Shown: positions 18,245 through 27,299, counted from the stretch's first letter. The stretch: DNA of 64,000 nucleotides from Dictyobacter formicarum (GCF_016587435.1 NZ_BNJJ01000014.1:62001-126000); one strand, 5' to 3'. The notes: generated from the letters alone by a model not told the origin. A program made the numbers and translations.

Positions 18245-19192
18245 ATGTTAACTAAGTGGCGCATTGCAATTATTCTGACCGCTTTGGCAATGCTGAGTGT
18301 TCTGGTGACCGCATGTGGTGCTTCAACAGGTGGCACACCAAGTGCTGATAACACGCCAACTGCGACCAAAAGTGGCACAACCAGCAAGATCAATTGTGTT
18401 TCTGGCACGTTGGGTACCGGTGGTTCGACCGCTCTGGGACCCCTGGTTCAGGCTGCTGCGAAAAGCTACCAGAGTCAGTGCTCTGGTGCGAACATCACAA
18501 CTCAGTTGACAGGTAGTGGCGCTGGCCTGAAAGGTGTCCATGAGGGTGGCCTGCAGGTTGGTAACTCTGACAATTTTGTCAGCCTGAAGAAAAATCCAGA
18601 ATACTCTGACCTGACCGATAACCAGGTTGCTGTTGTTATCTTCTCTGTCATCATCAATAAAGATGTTACCGGTGTTACTAACCTGACCTCTGAGCAGCTC
18701 AAAGGCATCTTCACTGGTAAAATTACCAACTGGAAACAAGTTGGTGGCCCTGACCTGCAGATCGCTGTTATCAGCCGCCCTTCGGGTTCCGGTACCCGCA
18801 ACACCTTCAGCAAATATGTCCTTGGTGGTATGGATGAGAGCGTTTCTGGCGCCAACCACAGCACCGCTAAAACCTCTGGCGACGTTGCTGCCAACGTGCA
18901 GAGCAAGAGCGGCTCGATCTCCTACGACACCATCGATTTCGCTAAAAAGAACAATCTGACCACCGTCAAAATTGACGGTCAGGAGCCTACCCAGGACAAC
19001 GTAAAGACCAACGCTTACAAGTTCTGGAACATCGAGCACATGTACACCAAAGGTGCTGCTAGCGGCCTGGCAAAATCCTTCATCGATTATGTTAAAAGTG
19101 CCGATGCTGCCTCCCTGCGCCAGCAGTACGGTTTCATGGAGATCAGTGCTCTGTCATCTGATGCCCTGGCTGCTAAAACTCCCAAAGCCTAA
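18245..19192 (+). CDS. pstS: Phosphate-binding lipoprotein PstS
   Basis: A 315-residue periplasmic-type phosphate receptor of the PstSCAB importer, lipid-anchored. There is a signal peptide with lipobox LVTAC at about residue 24. The mature start (GTGGSTALGPLVQAAAK) is the phosphate-binding loop type, and the SRPSGSGTRNTF loop is the conserved second ligand-binding segment. TTAGGAGAGTTAGGAG precedes the ATG. First gene of the pst island, with a hairpin between it and pstC. Confidence 0.95.
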   Translation: MLTKWRIAIILTALAMLSVLVTACGASTGGTPSADNTPTATKSGTTSKINCVSGTLGTGGSTALGPLVQAAAKSYQSQCSGANITTQLTGSGAGLKGVHEGGLQVGNSDNFVSLKKNPEYSDLTDNQVAVVIFSVIINKDVTGVTNLTSEQLKGIFTGKITNWKQVGGPDLQIAVISRPSGSGTRNTFSKYVLGGMDESVSGANHSTAKTSGDVAANVQSKSGSISYDTIDFAKKNNLTTVKIDGQEPTQDNVKTNAYKFWNIEHMYTKGAASGLAKSFIDYVKSADAASLRQQYGFMEISALSSDALAAKTPKA

Positions 19193-19244
19193 GTTCACAC
19201 TCAGGTAGCGGAAGTTACTTACGCAACATACATACACATTGTAT

Positions 19245-19277
19245 TCCTGGGATAGCCTGCTAAGGGCTGTTCCAGGA
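19245..19277 (+). promoter_or_regulatory. Intra-operon hairpin between pstS and pstC
   Basis: TCCTGG...CCAGGA and internal AGCC...GGCT arms in the 147-base gap. Such hairpins after binding-protein genes usually raise the relative level of the upstream message. Confidence 0.45.
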
Positions 19278-19339
19278 TATATACACGATAATAGAAAATC
19301 TTAAATAAGAGTGTTCCCTCAGGTAAGGAGTAGTGCATT

Positions 19340-20299
19340 GTGGCGGCTAATAGTGTGAATGCTCAGGTTTCGCAAGATACCCGTAGCGCACGAACCCGGC
19401 GTAGTCGTTTTAGCGACAAGGTTGCCAATAGTGTTTTCCTGATTTGTGCCATTCTCGTGGTAGCCATTATTTTTGGCGTTTTTATTTTTCTGGGCTTCAA
19501 TGGTTTGAAGATGTTCCAGGATCCAGCGGCGAAGAACTTTTTCACCAGCACTAATTGGGATCCCGGAGCGGACTCTCCCAGTTATGGGGCGCTTGGTTTC
19601 ATTCTGGGTTCGGTGGTTACGACTCTGCTCGCAACTATTATTGTGACACCACTATCTTTTGCCACGGCTCTCTATCTGACTGAGATGGCGCCTAAATGGG
19701 TGAATGCTTTATTGCGCCCCCTGATCGAGATCTTTACCGGTATGCCATCAGTAATTATTGGTTTTCTGGGTCTGATCGTGCTGGTGCCCTGGTTGACAAA
19801 GGTTGCGGCACCGATCGCACCGAGCGCAGCCAATGCCGGTGTAGGTTGGGGCGCAGCCACTTTGATTCTGGTGGTAATGGTTCTGCCGACCGTTGTGAGT
19901 GTCTCAATGGATGCGTTGACCGCGGTGCCTGAAAGTGTGCGCGAGGCCAGCCTGGCCCTGGGCTCGACCCGCTGGCAGACGATGAAAAGCGCCATACTCC
20001 CAGCCGCTTCAGCTGGCCTGGCCACGGCGGTTGTGCTGGGTATGACCCGCGCGATTGGTGAGGCGCTGGCGGTTGGTATGGTCTTACAGGGCGATACGCA
20101 TTTGCCGAATGGGCCGTTCTCACTGGGGTGGTTCTTTCAGCCAAATATTAACATCACTAATGCCATTTTGAACTACTTTTCTGAGGCCTCTGGCACAGAG
20201 CGCAATGGTTACCTTATGCTGGGCTTTGTCCTTTTAATCATTTCGTTCTTGTTTATCTGCTTGAGCCGCTACATTGCCAGTAGGAGTGTGTATAAATGA
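19340..20299 (+). CDS. pstC: Phosphate ABC transporter permease PstC
   Basis: 319 residues, six transmembrane helices and a large extracytoplasmic loop after the first. Starts at GTG 19340 with AGGTAAGGAG upstream. The EAA-type cytoplasmic loop is visible as VPESVREASLALGSTRWQTM. It overlaps pstA by four bases (ATGA), a sign of translational coupling. Confidence 0.95.
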   Translation: MAANSVNAQVSQDTRSARTRRSRFSDKVANSVFLICAILVVAIIFGVFIFLGFNGLKMFQDPAAKNFFTSTNWDPGADSPSYGALGFILGSVVTTLLATIIVTPLSFATALYLTEMAPKWVNALLRPLIEIFTGMPSVIIGFLGLIVLVPWLTKVAAPIAPSAANAGVGWGAATLILVVMVLPTVVSVSMDALTAVPESVREASLALGSTRWQTMKSAILPAASAGLATAVVLGMTRAIGEALAVGMVLQGDTHLPNGPFSLGWFFQPNINITNAILNYFSEASGTERNGYLMLGFVLLIISFLFICLSRYIASRSVYK

Positions 20300-21231
20300 G
20301 TGCTCAGCAACAAATTTCGCCGGCTTTCGCTGATCAGGAGCAGCAGCAACGTGTAGCTGCGTTGCGACGTCTGGTGCGTCGACTTCACCTTAATAATAGC
20401 ATTGCCAGCACCGTGTTGGCCCTGATTACGGCATTGTCGGCACTCCTGTTTATCGCCATCATTGTTAAACTGCTCATCGATGGTGTTCCCTATCTGATCA
20501 ATCCAGATTTCTATGGTACAGATGGTACCGGCGTCGTTGGCCCACAGATCTTTAATACCATTTACCTACTGGTTTTTTCAGAGATCATTCTGGTTCCCAT
20601 TGCTCTCTCCGCCGCTATCTATCTGGTGGAATATGCGCGCCAGGGACCCCTGGTGACGGTCATCCATTTTGCTGCTGAGACGCTGGCTGGCGTTCCTTCG
20701 CTGGTTCTTGGTCTATTCGGCTACCTGGTCTTTTCCAGTGTACTGGGATTTGGCCTGAGCCGCCTGTCTGGTACGTTGACTTTGCTCTGCCTCAATTTTC
20801 CCGTGGCGTTGCGTCTATTTGAGGATGCGCTGGTATCGGTCTCACGCGAGCAGCGCGAGGGTGGCCTGGCTCTGGGCTCCACCAAGTGGCATATGATCCG
20901 CACTGTAGTCTTGCCTGCAGCCCTGCCAGGTATTATCACCGGTATAGTGCTGTCGTCCGGAAAAGTCATTGCTGAGGCGGCTGCGCTCATCTTTACCATG
21001 GGGTCCTCGAATCCCTCAAATGTGTACACACTGAATCCTATGATCAGTACCGATAATCTGACGATCCATATCTGGTTTCTCAAGACTGTTGGCGCGGGTA
21101 CCATTCCAGAACATGTGGCCAATGCGGTCTCGGCTGGATCAGCGGCCCTGCTCATTATCATTCTATTAGTGATTAATCTTGGCTCGCGCTTCCTGGGTCG
21201 TTTTATCCAGCGCCGGGTCATGGCTGCATAA
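20296..21231 (+). CDS. pstA: Phosphate ABC transporter permease PstA
   Basis: 311 residues, six helices, partner of PstC. The coupling-helix loop reads VSREQREGGLALGSTKWHMI, followed by AALPGIITGIVLSSGKVIAEAAAL, typical of PstA. The N-terminus carries an extra Gln/Arg-rich cytoplasmic segment of about 35 residues before the first helix. Confidence 0.95.
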   Translation: MSAQQQISPAFADQEQQQRVAALRRLVRRLHLNNSIASTVLALITALSALLFIAIIVKLLIDGVPYLINPDFYGTDGTGVVGPQIFNTIYLLVFSEIILVPIALSAAIYLVEYARQGPLVTVIHFAAETLAGVPSLVLGLFGYLVFSSVLGFGLSRLSGTLTLLCLNFPVALRLFEDALVSVSREQREGGLALGSTKWHMIRTVVLPAALPGIITGIVLSSGKVIAEAAALIFTMGSSNPSNVYTLNPMISTDNLTIHIWFLKTVGAGTIPEHVANAVSAGSAALLIIILLVINLGSRFLGRFIQRRVMAA

Positions 21232-21308
21232 GTATCATAACTTTTAATGAATCTGACGAGCATTCATCCAGAATGTGATGCAAACATACGAGAAGCGAGG
21301 ATCAGCTA

Positions 21309-21533
21309 ATGATCAATATTTCAGCAAATAACCTGGCTGAAAACATGACTCTTCCTGAAGGCGCGAATATCTATTCACGCAAGGTTGCACGAAGTGGTCA
21401 TATCTCTTACGAGGGACGACCTTACTTCATTAGCAAGGCATTGGCAGGACGCTATATTCGTTTGATTGTTGTAGATGATCGCCTGATTGTGGATGCCGCC
21501 ATTCCATTACATAAAGAGTACCTGTTGGCCTAG
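21309..21533 (+). CDS. Small unknown protein inside the pst operon
   Basis: A 74-residue protein with its own GCGAGG ribosome site, placed between pstA and pstB in the same direction. The second half (GHISYEGRPYFISKALAG, then RLIVVDDRLIVDAAIPLH) has an alternating beta-strand pattern reminiscent of the C-terminal SH3-like barrel of some DDE transposases. No catalytic residues are present. It could be a domesticated transposase tail or an unrelated small barrel. Function unknown; its position suggests a role in phosphate uptake or control. Confidence 0.7.
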   Translation: MINISANNLAENMTLPEGANIYSRKVARSGHISYEGRPYFISKALAGRYIRLIVVDDRLIVDAAIPLHKEYLLA

Positions 21534-21578
21534 TTGGCAGGACCGCTTTATTGTGCTCAATGATTATGAGGAGAAGTG

Positions 21579-22487
21579 ATGGAGAATCAACGCCAGGATC
21601 GGACTCGGGTAGTTGAAGGAAACTATCAAGTTCGACCTCTAGAACGAATGGAGTCCAGGGAGAATATGCCTCTAGTTTCTGAAGCTGCTCGACATATGGG
21701 CGAGTTCGATCCAACTAAGACCTTGAACACGTCGGCTGGTACAAAAGTTGATGTGCGGCATACCAATTTCTTTTACGGTTCCAAGCAAGCTTTGTATGAT
21801 GTCTCACTGCCGCTGCGTGAGCGCCAGGTAACGGCCCTGATCGGTCCTTCTGGCTGTGGTAAGTCCACCTTTTTACGTACCCTTAATCGCATGAATGATC
21901 TGATCCCCAATACACGCATTGAGGGCGAGGCCCTGTTCGACAATTTCAACATTTATGACAAGAAGACCGATGTTGTCCTGTTACGCCAGCGTATTGGGAT
22001 GGTGTTCCAGCGCCCCAATCCATTCCCCAAGTCCATTTTTGAGAATGTGGCTTATGGTTTGAAGGTGCAGGGCAAATCACAGAAGTTTATTCAGGAGCGA
22101 GTTGAGACGAGCCTGCGCGGAGCCGCCCTGTGGGATGAAGTGAAAGATCGTCTGAACACTTCGGCGCTGGGCCTTTCCGGCGGTCAGCAGCAGCGTTTGT
22201 GTATCGCGCGTGCCCTGGCTGTAGAGCCCGAGGTTCTGCTGATGGATGAGCCTTGTTCGGCCCTGGACCCTATTGCTACGTTAAAGATTGAGGAACTGAT
22301 TACCGATCTGGTCAAAGATTATACGATTGTAATTGTGACGCACAATATGCAGCAAGCGGCTCGCGTCTCTCACTTTACCGGCTTTTTCTTGAGCGGTAAA
22401 TTGATCGAGGTGGCACCGACTGCCAATTTATTTGAGCGTCCTCGACAGAAAGAAACGGAAGATTATATCAGTGGACGTTTCGGCTAA
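21579..22487 (+). CDS. pstB: Phosphate ABC transporter ATPase PstB
   Basis: 302 residues; the ATG after GAGGAGAAGTG is preferred over the GTG directly before it. Walker A GPSGCGKS, signature LSGGQQQRL, Walker [14 protein letters not shown] and the switch histidine in VTHNMQQA are intact. The N-terminus is about 40 residues longer than in well-known PstB proteins and is polar (Arg/Glu-rich). Followed after 21 bases by the response regulator gene. Confidence 0.95.
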   Translation: MENQRQDRTRVVEGNYQVRPLERMESRENMPLVSEAARHMGEFDPTKTLNTSAGTKVDVRHTNFFYGSKQALYDVSLPLRERQVTALIGPSGCGKSTFLRTLNRMNDLIPNTRIEGEALFDNFNIYDKKTDVVLLRQRIGMVFQRPNPFPKSIFENVAYGLKVQGKSQKFIQERVETSLRGAALWDEVKDRLNTSALGLSGGQQQRLCIARALAVEPEVLLMDEPCSALDPIATLKIEELITDLVKDYTIVIVTHNMQQAARVSHFTGFFLSGKLIEVAPTANLFERPRQKETEDYISGRFG

Positions 22488-22508
22488 GAGACCAGGCAGG
22501 AGGCGGTT

Positions 22509-23255
22509 GTGGTACGTAAAATACTTGTAGTGGATGATGAAGCCGTCTTGATTGAAGCCATTGCATATAATTTGGAACAATCTGGTTACCAGGTTGTCAC
22601 GGCCATGGATGGCATGAGCGCCCTGGAGATGGCCCGTAAAGAGCATCCAGATCTTATTGTGCTTGATATCATGCTTCCAGGCATGGATGGCCTGGAAGTA
22701 TGCCGTCAGTTGAGGCGCGAAGATCGTACCGCCGCTGTTCCCATCATCATGTTGACCGCTAAGGGTGAGGAGATCGATAAAGTGGTGGGGTTGGAAGTGG
22801 GGGCGGACGATTATGTTACGAAGCCTTTTGGACGCCGCGAATTACTTGCTCGTGTCCGGGCTCTGTTGCGTCGGGTAGACTATCCTGTGGTGCAGGAAGA
22901 GCGCACCACTCCACAAGACGCTGCGACAGATAATGGTGGTATCATCCCACCGCGTAGCGAACTGGTGGCCGGACCCTTGCGTATCGATCAGGCCGGACGA
23001 CGCGTCAATTGCCGTGGACAGGATTTAGATCTCCAGCCCAAGCAATTTGACCTGCTTACCTACCTGGTGCGTAACCGTGGTACTGTCTTGACCCGTGACC
23101 AACTGCTACATAATGTCTGGGGCTACGATTATGCTGGCGATACTCGTACTGTTGATGTACACGTACGCTGGCTGCGTGAAAAGCTCGAAGAAGATCCGGC
23201 CAGTCCTAAACTTATCCAGACCGTGCGCGGTGTTGGTTACGTTTTCCGCTCATGA
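22509..23255 (+). CDS. OmpR/PhoB-family response regulator (phosphate-type)
   Basis: 248 residues. GTG start with CAGGAGGCGG upstream. The receiver has all key residues: acidic pair in VVDDEA, phospho-acceptor Asp in LDIMLPGMDG, Thr in MLTAK and Lys in VTKPF. The C-terminal winged helix is typical (FDLLTYLVRNRG...RTVDVHVRWLREKLEEDP...VRGVGYVF). A linker of about 35 residues joins the domains. Location at the end of the pst genes points to a PhoB/PhoP role. No cognate histidine kinase gene is present in the window. Confidence 0.92.
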   Translation: MVRKILVVDDEAVLIEAIAYNLEQSGYQVVTAMDGMSALEMARKEHPDLIVLDIMLPGMDGLEVCRQLRREDRTAAVPIIMLTAKGEEIDKVVGLEVGADDYVTKPFGRRELLARVRALLRRVDYPVVQEERTTPQDAATDNGGIIPPRSELVAGPLRIDQAGRRVNCRGQDLDLQPKQFDLLTYLVRNRGTVLTRDQLLHNVWGYDYAGDTRTVDVHVRWLREKLEEDPASPKLIQTVRGVGYVFRS

Positions 23256-23291
23256 CATTCTCCAGAACACTTTATCGCAAGGAATCCAGCG

Positions 23292-24032
23292 ATGCCACGA
23301 ACTATTCTGGTTGTAGTAAAAGATAAAAATCTGCGTCAGTACATCACAACAAAATTACAAGAAGAGGCCTATATTGTCCAGGCGTTAGAGCAGAGCTGCA
23401 TGGTTGTTGATCTCGCTTCCCGGCTTGAACCTTCACTGGTTATCTTCGATGTAGCAGTATGCTATGCTGACCAATTTGCGACCTGTCAAAATTTGCGGGC
23501 CGAGCGCGCAACGGCCTCAATTGCTCAACTATTACTGGTGCACAGTACGATTGAGATTACGCGGATAGAGCGTTCTTCGATCCAGATAGATGATTATGTT
23601 GTGCAGCCAATCTGGTGGCAAGAGTTGCTGGCCTGTGTCCGTACGCTGGCGCGCAGCGGCAAGCGCTGGAGCCAGCACAAAAACTCTGTTCGGCCAGGTA
23701 TGCGCCGCAAAATTGCCTACTCTGCGGGTGAGCAGATCTCGGTCAATGGACTTTTTATCGATATCGATCGACACCAGGTGATATATAATAATCGCTGTAT
23801 CGAGCTTCACCAGCCGATTCTTTTTGACCTTCTGCTCTATCTGGTACGTCATCAAGGGGTGGTGCTATCGCGTGAACGGCTGCTCCAGCAGGTATGGGGA
23901 TATGAGCAGGCGGAGGGATCGCGCACAGTTGATGTGCATATGCGTTGGCTGCGACAAAAGCTAGAAGAAGATCCTGCGCATCCGCGTCTGCTCCAAACCG
24001 TGCGTGGAGTAGGCTATTGCTTCAAACCCTGA
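23292..24032 (+). CDS. OmpR-family regulator with degenerate receiver
   Basis: 246 residues, 36 bases after the canonical regulator and similar to it in the DNA-binding half (FDLLLYLVRHQGVVLSRERLLQQVWGY...VRGVGYCF). The receiver half has lost its chemistry: the acidic pair is replaced (VVVKDKN), the conserved Lys is replaced by Gln (VVQP), and the Thr region reads LVHST. One Asp remains at the acceptor strand (IFDVAV). It is probably not phosphorylated and may act constitutively, by heterodimer formation or by competing for the same sites. The pair looks like a tandem duplication. Confidence 0.85.
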   Translation: MPRTILVVVKDKNLRQYITTKLQEEAYIVQALEQSCMVVDLASRLEPSLVIFDVAVCYADQFATCQNLRAERATASIAQLLLVHSTIEITRIERSSIQIDDYVVQPIWWQELLACVRTLARSGKRWSQHKNSVRPGMRRKIAYSAGEQISVNGLFIDIDRHQVIYNNRCIELHQPILFDLLLYLVRHQGVVLSRERLLQQVWGYEQAEGSRTVDVHMRWLRQKLEEDPAHPRLLQTVRGVGYCFKP

Positions 24033-24033
24033 A

Positions 24034-24132
24034 GATATGCGTTGTGGAACAAATTGGGTGCAAGGCCCGAACCTATTTTTTGACGCGGAGATATACGTTG
24101 TGGAACAAATCGGGCGCAAGGCCCGAACCTAT
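24034..24132. repeat. Two tandem 43-bp repeats
   Basis: Units 24034-24076 and 24090-24132 share GATAT(G/A)CGTTGTGGAACAAA and the rest of the 43 bases with three differences, at a period of 56. Each ends in the CAAGGCCCGAACCTAT motif found elsewhere in the window (10570, 36720 and 59605, partly on the other strand). Confidence 0.75.
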
Positions 24133-24190
24133 GGGGAAGGGTATCGTTCGTCGAGGGTAAAATTGGAGCGGGGATGCAAGGGGCGGCGAG

Positions 24191-25709
24191 CCCATAGGTG
24201 CGAACGTAAGCAAAATAGTACTTGAACAACGAAAAAAGAGGCCAAACACGGTCTTTCTCTTGTATCGTGACAAAAACGAAAACGTAACGAAGGAGAAAAA
24301 CCATGTCAAGCCGACCCCATCATACGCAAAAATGTCTGACAGAGCAATTCCTGGGCCAGATGAACGATGCCCAATGGCAAGAGATCATTGCTCTCTTACC
24401 CCCAGATGTCAATGAGCAAGCCTTTATCCATCAGGCCTTTAGCCGTGCCAATGGATTGCAGTGCCCCACCGATTTGCTGCGTGGTCTTTTTGCCTATGTG
24501 TTTTGCTTCCGCTCGTTCCGTGAGGTCGCAGCCTGGGCAGTGAGCACGGGACTGAGTTCCAATGGAGCCCGCTCGTGGGCCAAACGGATGCATCAATCCT
24601 CCGATTGGTTGCTCTCGATGGTGCAAACGCTGGTGGGATCGACCCAGCCAGAGCAAGCACTGGGTCTGCCCAAGGACTTCACCGGACGGATCCATCTGGT
24701 AGATGCCACCCATCTCCGCACCTGGAGACGCTCGGGAGAAAGTCGCCGTTTGCACTGCAGTTATGATCTGCTTGGCAAACGGCTGGACCAGATTCTGTTG
24801 ACGGATCACCATGTGGGCGAAGGGCTCAAACACTTCCATGGACATCGTGGAGACATTGTTGTCGGTGACTGTGCCTATTGTCGTCGCCAAGCGATCCTGG
24901 ATCAATTGGATGAAGGGGTCGATGTCGTGACCCGGTTGCATTGGTCCACGATGCCCTTACTGCAGGCCGATGGCCAGACGCCGTTTGATCTCTCTGGCTG
25001 GCTGAGCCAATTGGAGCCAACCGGCAAGGGAGAAGCCAACGTTGTGTTCCAGGTGCGTACCCGCCAGCAACCGATGCGTCTGGTGGCCGTTCATCTGAGC
25101 CCGGAGGCGGCCAAACGAGCGCACAGCAAGCGAAAGGAGAAGGCACGCAAGAATGGGCGCACCAACCAGGCGTTGACGATCCAGATCGCAGATTGGTTGG
25201 TGGTGCTCACCTCGTTGCCTGCCGATCGCTGGTCAGCCGAGCAGATCCTGCAGCTTTATCGGGCGCGTTGGCAGATCGAGCTGCTTTTCAAGCGCATCAA
25301 GCAATTGGTGCGTTTGCACCGCTTGCGCAGTGATGATCTGCAAAGCAATCAAGCGGTGCTTGCGGCCATGCTGGTGGGCTGGATCCTGCTGGAGCAGCAG
25401 GTGAGCCAAGCACGTCGTGAGTTGCACGAGCAAGCGAGAGAGTGCCTGCCAGGGCCGCTGAGTACCTGGGCGCTGTGTGCCGTCTTTGCTCAAAGCCTGC
25501 ACACGATGATCTTGGGCACTTGGACGTGGTCGCAGATCCAAGCGTCGCTCTTCCAGATGCGGCAGGTAGTGCGGTATCATCCACAAAACCGCGTGCATCA
25601 GGAATCAGATGTGGTCACGCAACTGGCCCAGACGCTGTATCTCTCATCTGTCTGAGGTCTCTTTCGTTGATTCAATTGTTTAGGTACTGCTTACGTTCGC
25701 ACCTATGGG
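24191..25709 (+). mobile_element. IS4-family insertion sequence, complete
   Basis: 1519 bases with perfect 22-base terminal inverted repeats: CCCATAGGTGCGAACGTAAG plus CA at 24191-24212, and the complement at 25688-25709. The repeats are flanked by the direct repeat GCGGCGAG (24183-24190 and 25710-25717). Because the inner CCC/GGG also repeats, the duplicated target could be counted as up to 14 bases. It encodes one full-length transposase and has landed in a REP-like palindrome. Confidence 0.88.
24303..25655 (+). CDS. IS4-family transposase
   Basis: A 450-residue DDE transposase with AAGGAGAAAAACC before the ATG. The first Asp is in HLVDATHL, the second in VVGDCAY. The C-terminal YREK signature of IS4 is exact in YRARWQIELLFKRIK (Y-x2-R-x3-E-x6-K). 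The frame is intact, so the element may still be active. Confidence 0.93.
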   Translation: MSSRPHHTQKCLTEQFLGQMNDAQWQEIIALLPPDVNEQAFIHQAFSRANGLQCPTDLLRGLFAYVFCFRSFREVAAWAVSTGLSSNGARSWAKRMHQSSDWLLSMVQTLVGSTQPEQALGLPKDFTGRIHLVDATHLRTWRRSGESRRLHCSYDLLGKRLDQILLTDHHVGEGLKHFHGHRGDIVVGDCAYCRRQAILDQLDEGVDVVTRLHWSTMPLLQADGQTPFDLSGWLSQLEPTGKGEANVVFQVRTRQQPMRLVAVHLSPEAAKRAHSKRKEKARKNGRTNQALTIQIADWLVVLTSLPADRWSAEQILQLYRARWQIELLFKRIKQLVRLHRLRSDDLQSNQAVLAAMLVGWILLEQQVSQARRELHEQARECLPGPLSTWALCAVFAQSLHTMILGTWTWSQIQASLFQMRQVVRYHPQNRVHQESDVVTQLAQTLYLSSV

Positions 25710-25737
25710 GCGGCGAGCCCCTTGACTGGGGGTTTGG

Positions 25738-25759
25738 CGAGCATGCTGGGGGCATGATC
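25738..25759. repeat. Copy of the CGAGCATGC...GCATGATC repeat
   Basis: CGAGCATGCTGGGGGCATGA plus TC, just right of the IS. It matches copies at 10608-10629 (inverted) and 59613-59634. Confidence 0.6.
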
Positions 25760-25810
25760 AAGCTGTGCCCCCAATTCCTCTCCCCTCTTCCCCGTGCCGC
25801 CGCAGGCGAC

Positions 25811-25851
25811 AAATAAAAAGCACACCCATATCATGGGTGTGCTTTTTATTT
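25811..25851 (-). terminator. Terminator overlapping the end of plsX
   Basis: Perfect 19-base arms (GCACACCCAT core) around a three-base loop, with A- and T-rich ends that allow function in both directions. It overlaps the plsX stop codon. Confidence 0.85.
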
Positions 25852-26916
25852 GTCTACTTGCTGTACTTCAGCCTGGGGCTGTTGACCCTGCTCTATTTTT
25901 GTCAACCCTTCGGCGATCGCCTGGGCCACGCCCGTCTCGGCAGTCTGGCGAGCGACGCGGAGAGCATTTTTGATCGCTTTGGCATTGGAGCGGCCATGTG
26001 AAATAATGGCTGATCCGTTAATACCCAGCAACGGTACACCGCCATATTCGGCGTAGTCAAGGCGCTTAAAGACTTTGCGCAATCCGGGTTTCAAGATGGC
26101 TGCGGCCAGCTTTTTGACCAATGAACTGGTCATTTCTGTCCGAATCAACCCCAGCAGGATTTCGGCCAGGCCCTCGCTCAATTTGAGCACAACGTTGCCC
26201 ACAAAGCCATCGCAGACCACAATGTCGACTACACCGGCAGGGATGTCGCGTCCTTCCACATTGCCAATAAAGTTGATGCCCAATACCGCTGCATTTTGTT
26301 TTAATAATTTATGGGTTTCAACGACCTGCTGATTGCCTTTGCTCTCTTCTTCTCCGTTGGCCAGCAGGCCAACACGGGGAGAGGGAATATTAAAAATGCG
26401 CTCCATATAGATAGAGCCCATCAGAGCAAATTGTTGCAGATATTCAGGTTTGCAGTCGGTGTTGGCCCCCATATCGATCACCAGGCAAGCTTTATCCCTG
26501 GTGGGAAAGATACCTCCCAGGGCCGGTCGATCGACGCCTGGAAGGCGTTTGAGCGTAAAGAGAGATGCGGCCATCATGGCGCCACTATTGCCTGCGGAGA
26601 CAGCTCCCAGTGCTTTCCCGTCGCGTACCAGCTGTAAAGCTAGAATGATCGATGCATTTTTCTTTCGCCGTACAGCGGTCGCTGGATGATCGTCCATCTC
26701 AATCACTTCATCGGTATGGACGATTGGCAGGTCCAGTCCAGTTGTGTCGTGTTTAGCTAGCTCAGCTCGAATCACCTCTTCGCGCCCAACCAGGTAAACA
26801 CCAATACCATATTCACGAGCTGCCTGTACCGCACCCAGAATAATTTCACCGGGCGCATTATCGCCACCCATAGCATCCAGTGCAACGCGAACAGGAGCAC
26901 TTACGGAAGCACTCAT
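25846..26916 (-). CDS. plsX: Phosphate acyltransferase PlsX
   Basis: 356 residues. Makes acyl-phosphate from acyl-ACP for phosphatidic acid synthesis, at the membrane surface. Diagnostic stretches are VRVALDAMGGDNAP near the start, then VVSAGNSG-type AVSAGNSGAMM, GANTDCKPEYL, NGEEESKGN and VCDGFVGNVVLKLSEG. Its ATG overlaps the stop of the upstream response regulator by four bases (ATGA). The usual partners fabD/fabG/acpP are not next to it. Confidence 0.95.
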   Translation of the reverse strand: MSASVSAPVRVALDAMGGDNAPGEIILGAVQAAREYGIGVYLVGREEVIRAELAKHDTTGLDLPIVHTDEVIEMDDHPATAVRRKKNASIILALQLVRDGKALGAVSAGNSGAMMAASLFTLKRLPGVDRPALGGIFPTRDKACLVIDMGANTDCKPEYLQQFALMGSIYMERIFNIPSPRVGLLANGEEESKGNQQVVETHKLLKQNAAVLGINFIGNVEGRDIPAGVVDIVVCDGFVGNVVLKLSEGLAEILLGLIRTEMTSSLVKKLAAAILKPGLRKVFKRLDYAEYGGVPLLGINGSAIISHGRSNAKAIKNALRVARQTAETGVAQAIAEGLTKIEQGQQPQAEVQQVDK

Positions 26917-27299
26917 GCTTTTCTTCCCCCAGGTTCTCCAATAGTTTGTTTGACAAGTTCAACAAGCTTATCCAGATCAAATGGTTTATAGACAATATGA
27001 GCTACGCCAGCTTCGCGGAACTCTTTCTCTTCGTTGCCAGCACCCAGAAATGCTGTGACGACAATGACCGGAATCTGGCGATCAACCGCCATGGCCATTA
27101 ATTTTAGCTCATCGCGCCCATCCAGGTATGGCATCATCAGATCGAGCATGACAAGGTCTGGCTGGTGCTCACGCACAGCGTCATAGAAGCGCAGACTCTG
27201 GGTGGTCATAAAGGTTTCATACCCTTCATCTGCCAATGCTTCTGTGAGTAGATCAGCGATCGTTGGGTCATCGTCCATTATAAGGATTTTTTTTGCCAT
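26913..27299 (-). CDS. Single-domain response regulator (CheY-like) coupled to plsX
   Basis: 128 residues, receiver domain only. Acidic pair in IMDDDPT, phospho-acceptor in VMLDLMMPYLDG, Thr in VVTAF and Lys in VYKPF all present. GAGGGGG precedes the ATG. The stop overlaps the plsX start, so both are translated from one message. It has no output domain, so it must act through protein contact. Confidence 0.9.
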   Translation of the reverse strand: MAKKILIMDDDPTIADLLTEALADEGYETFMTTQSLRFYDAVREHQPDLVMLDLMMPYLDGRDELKLMAMAVDRQIPVIVVTAFLGAGNEEKEFREAGVAHIVYKPFDLDKLVELVKQTIGEPGGRKA

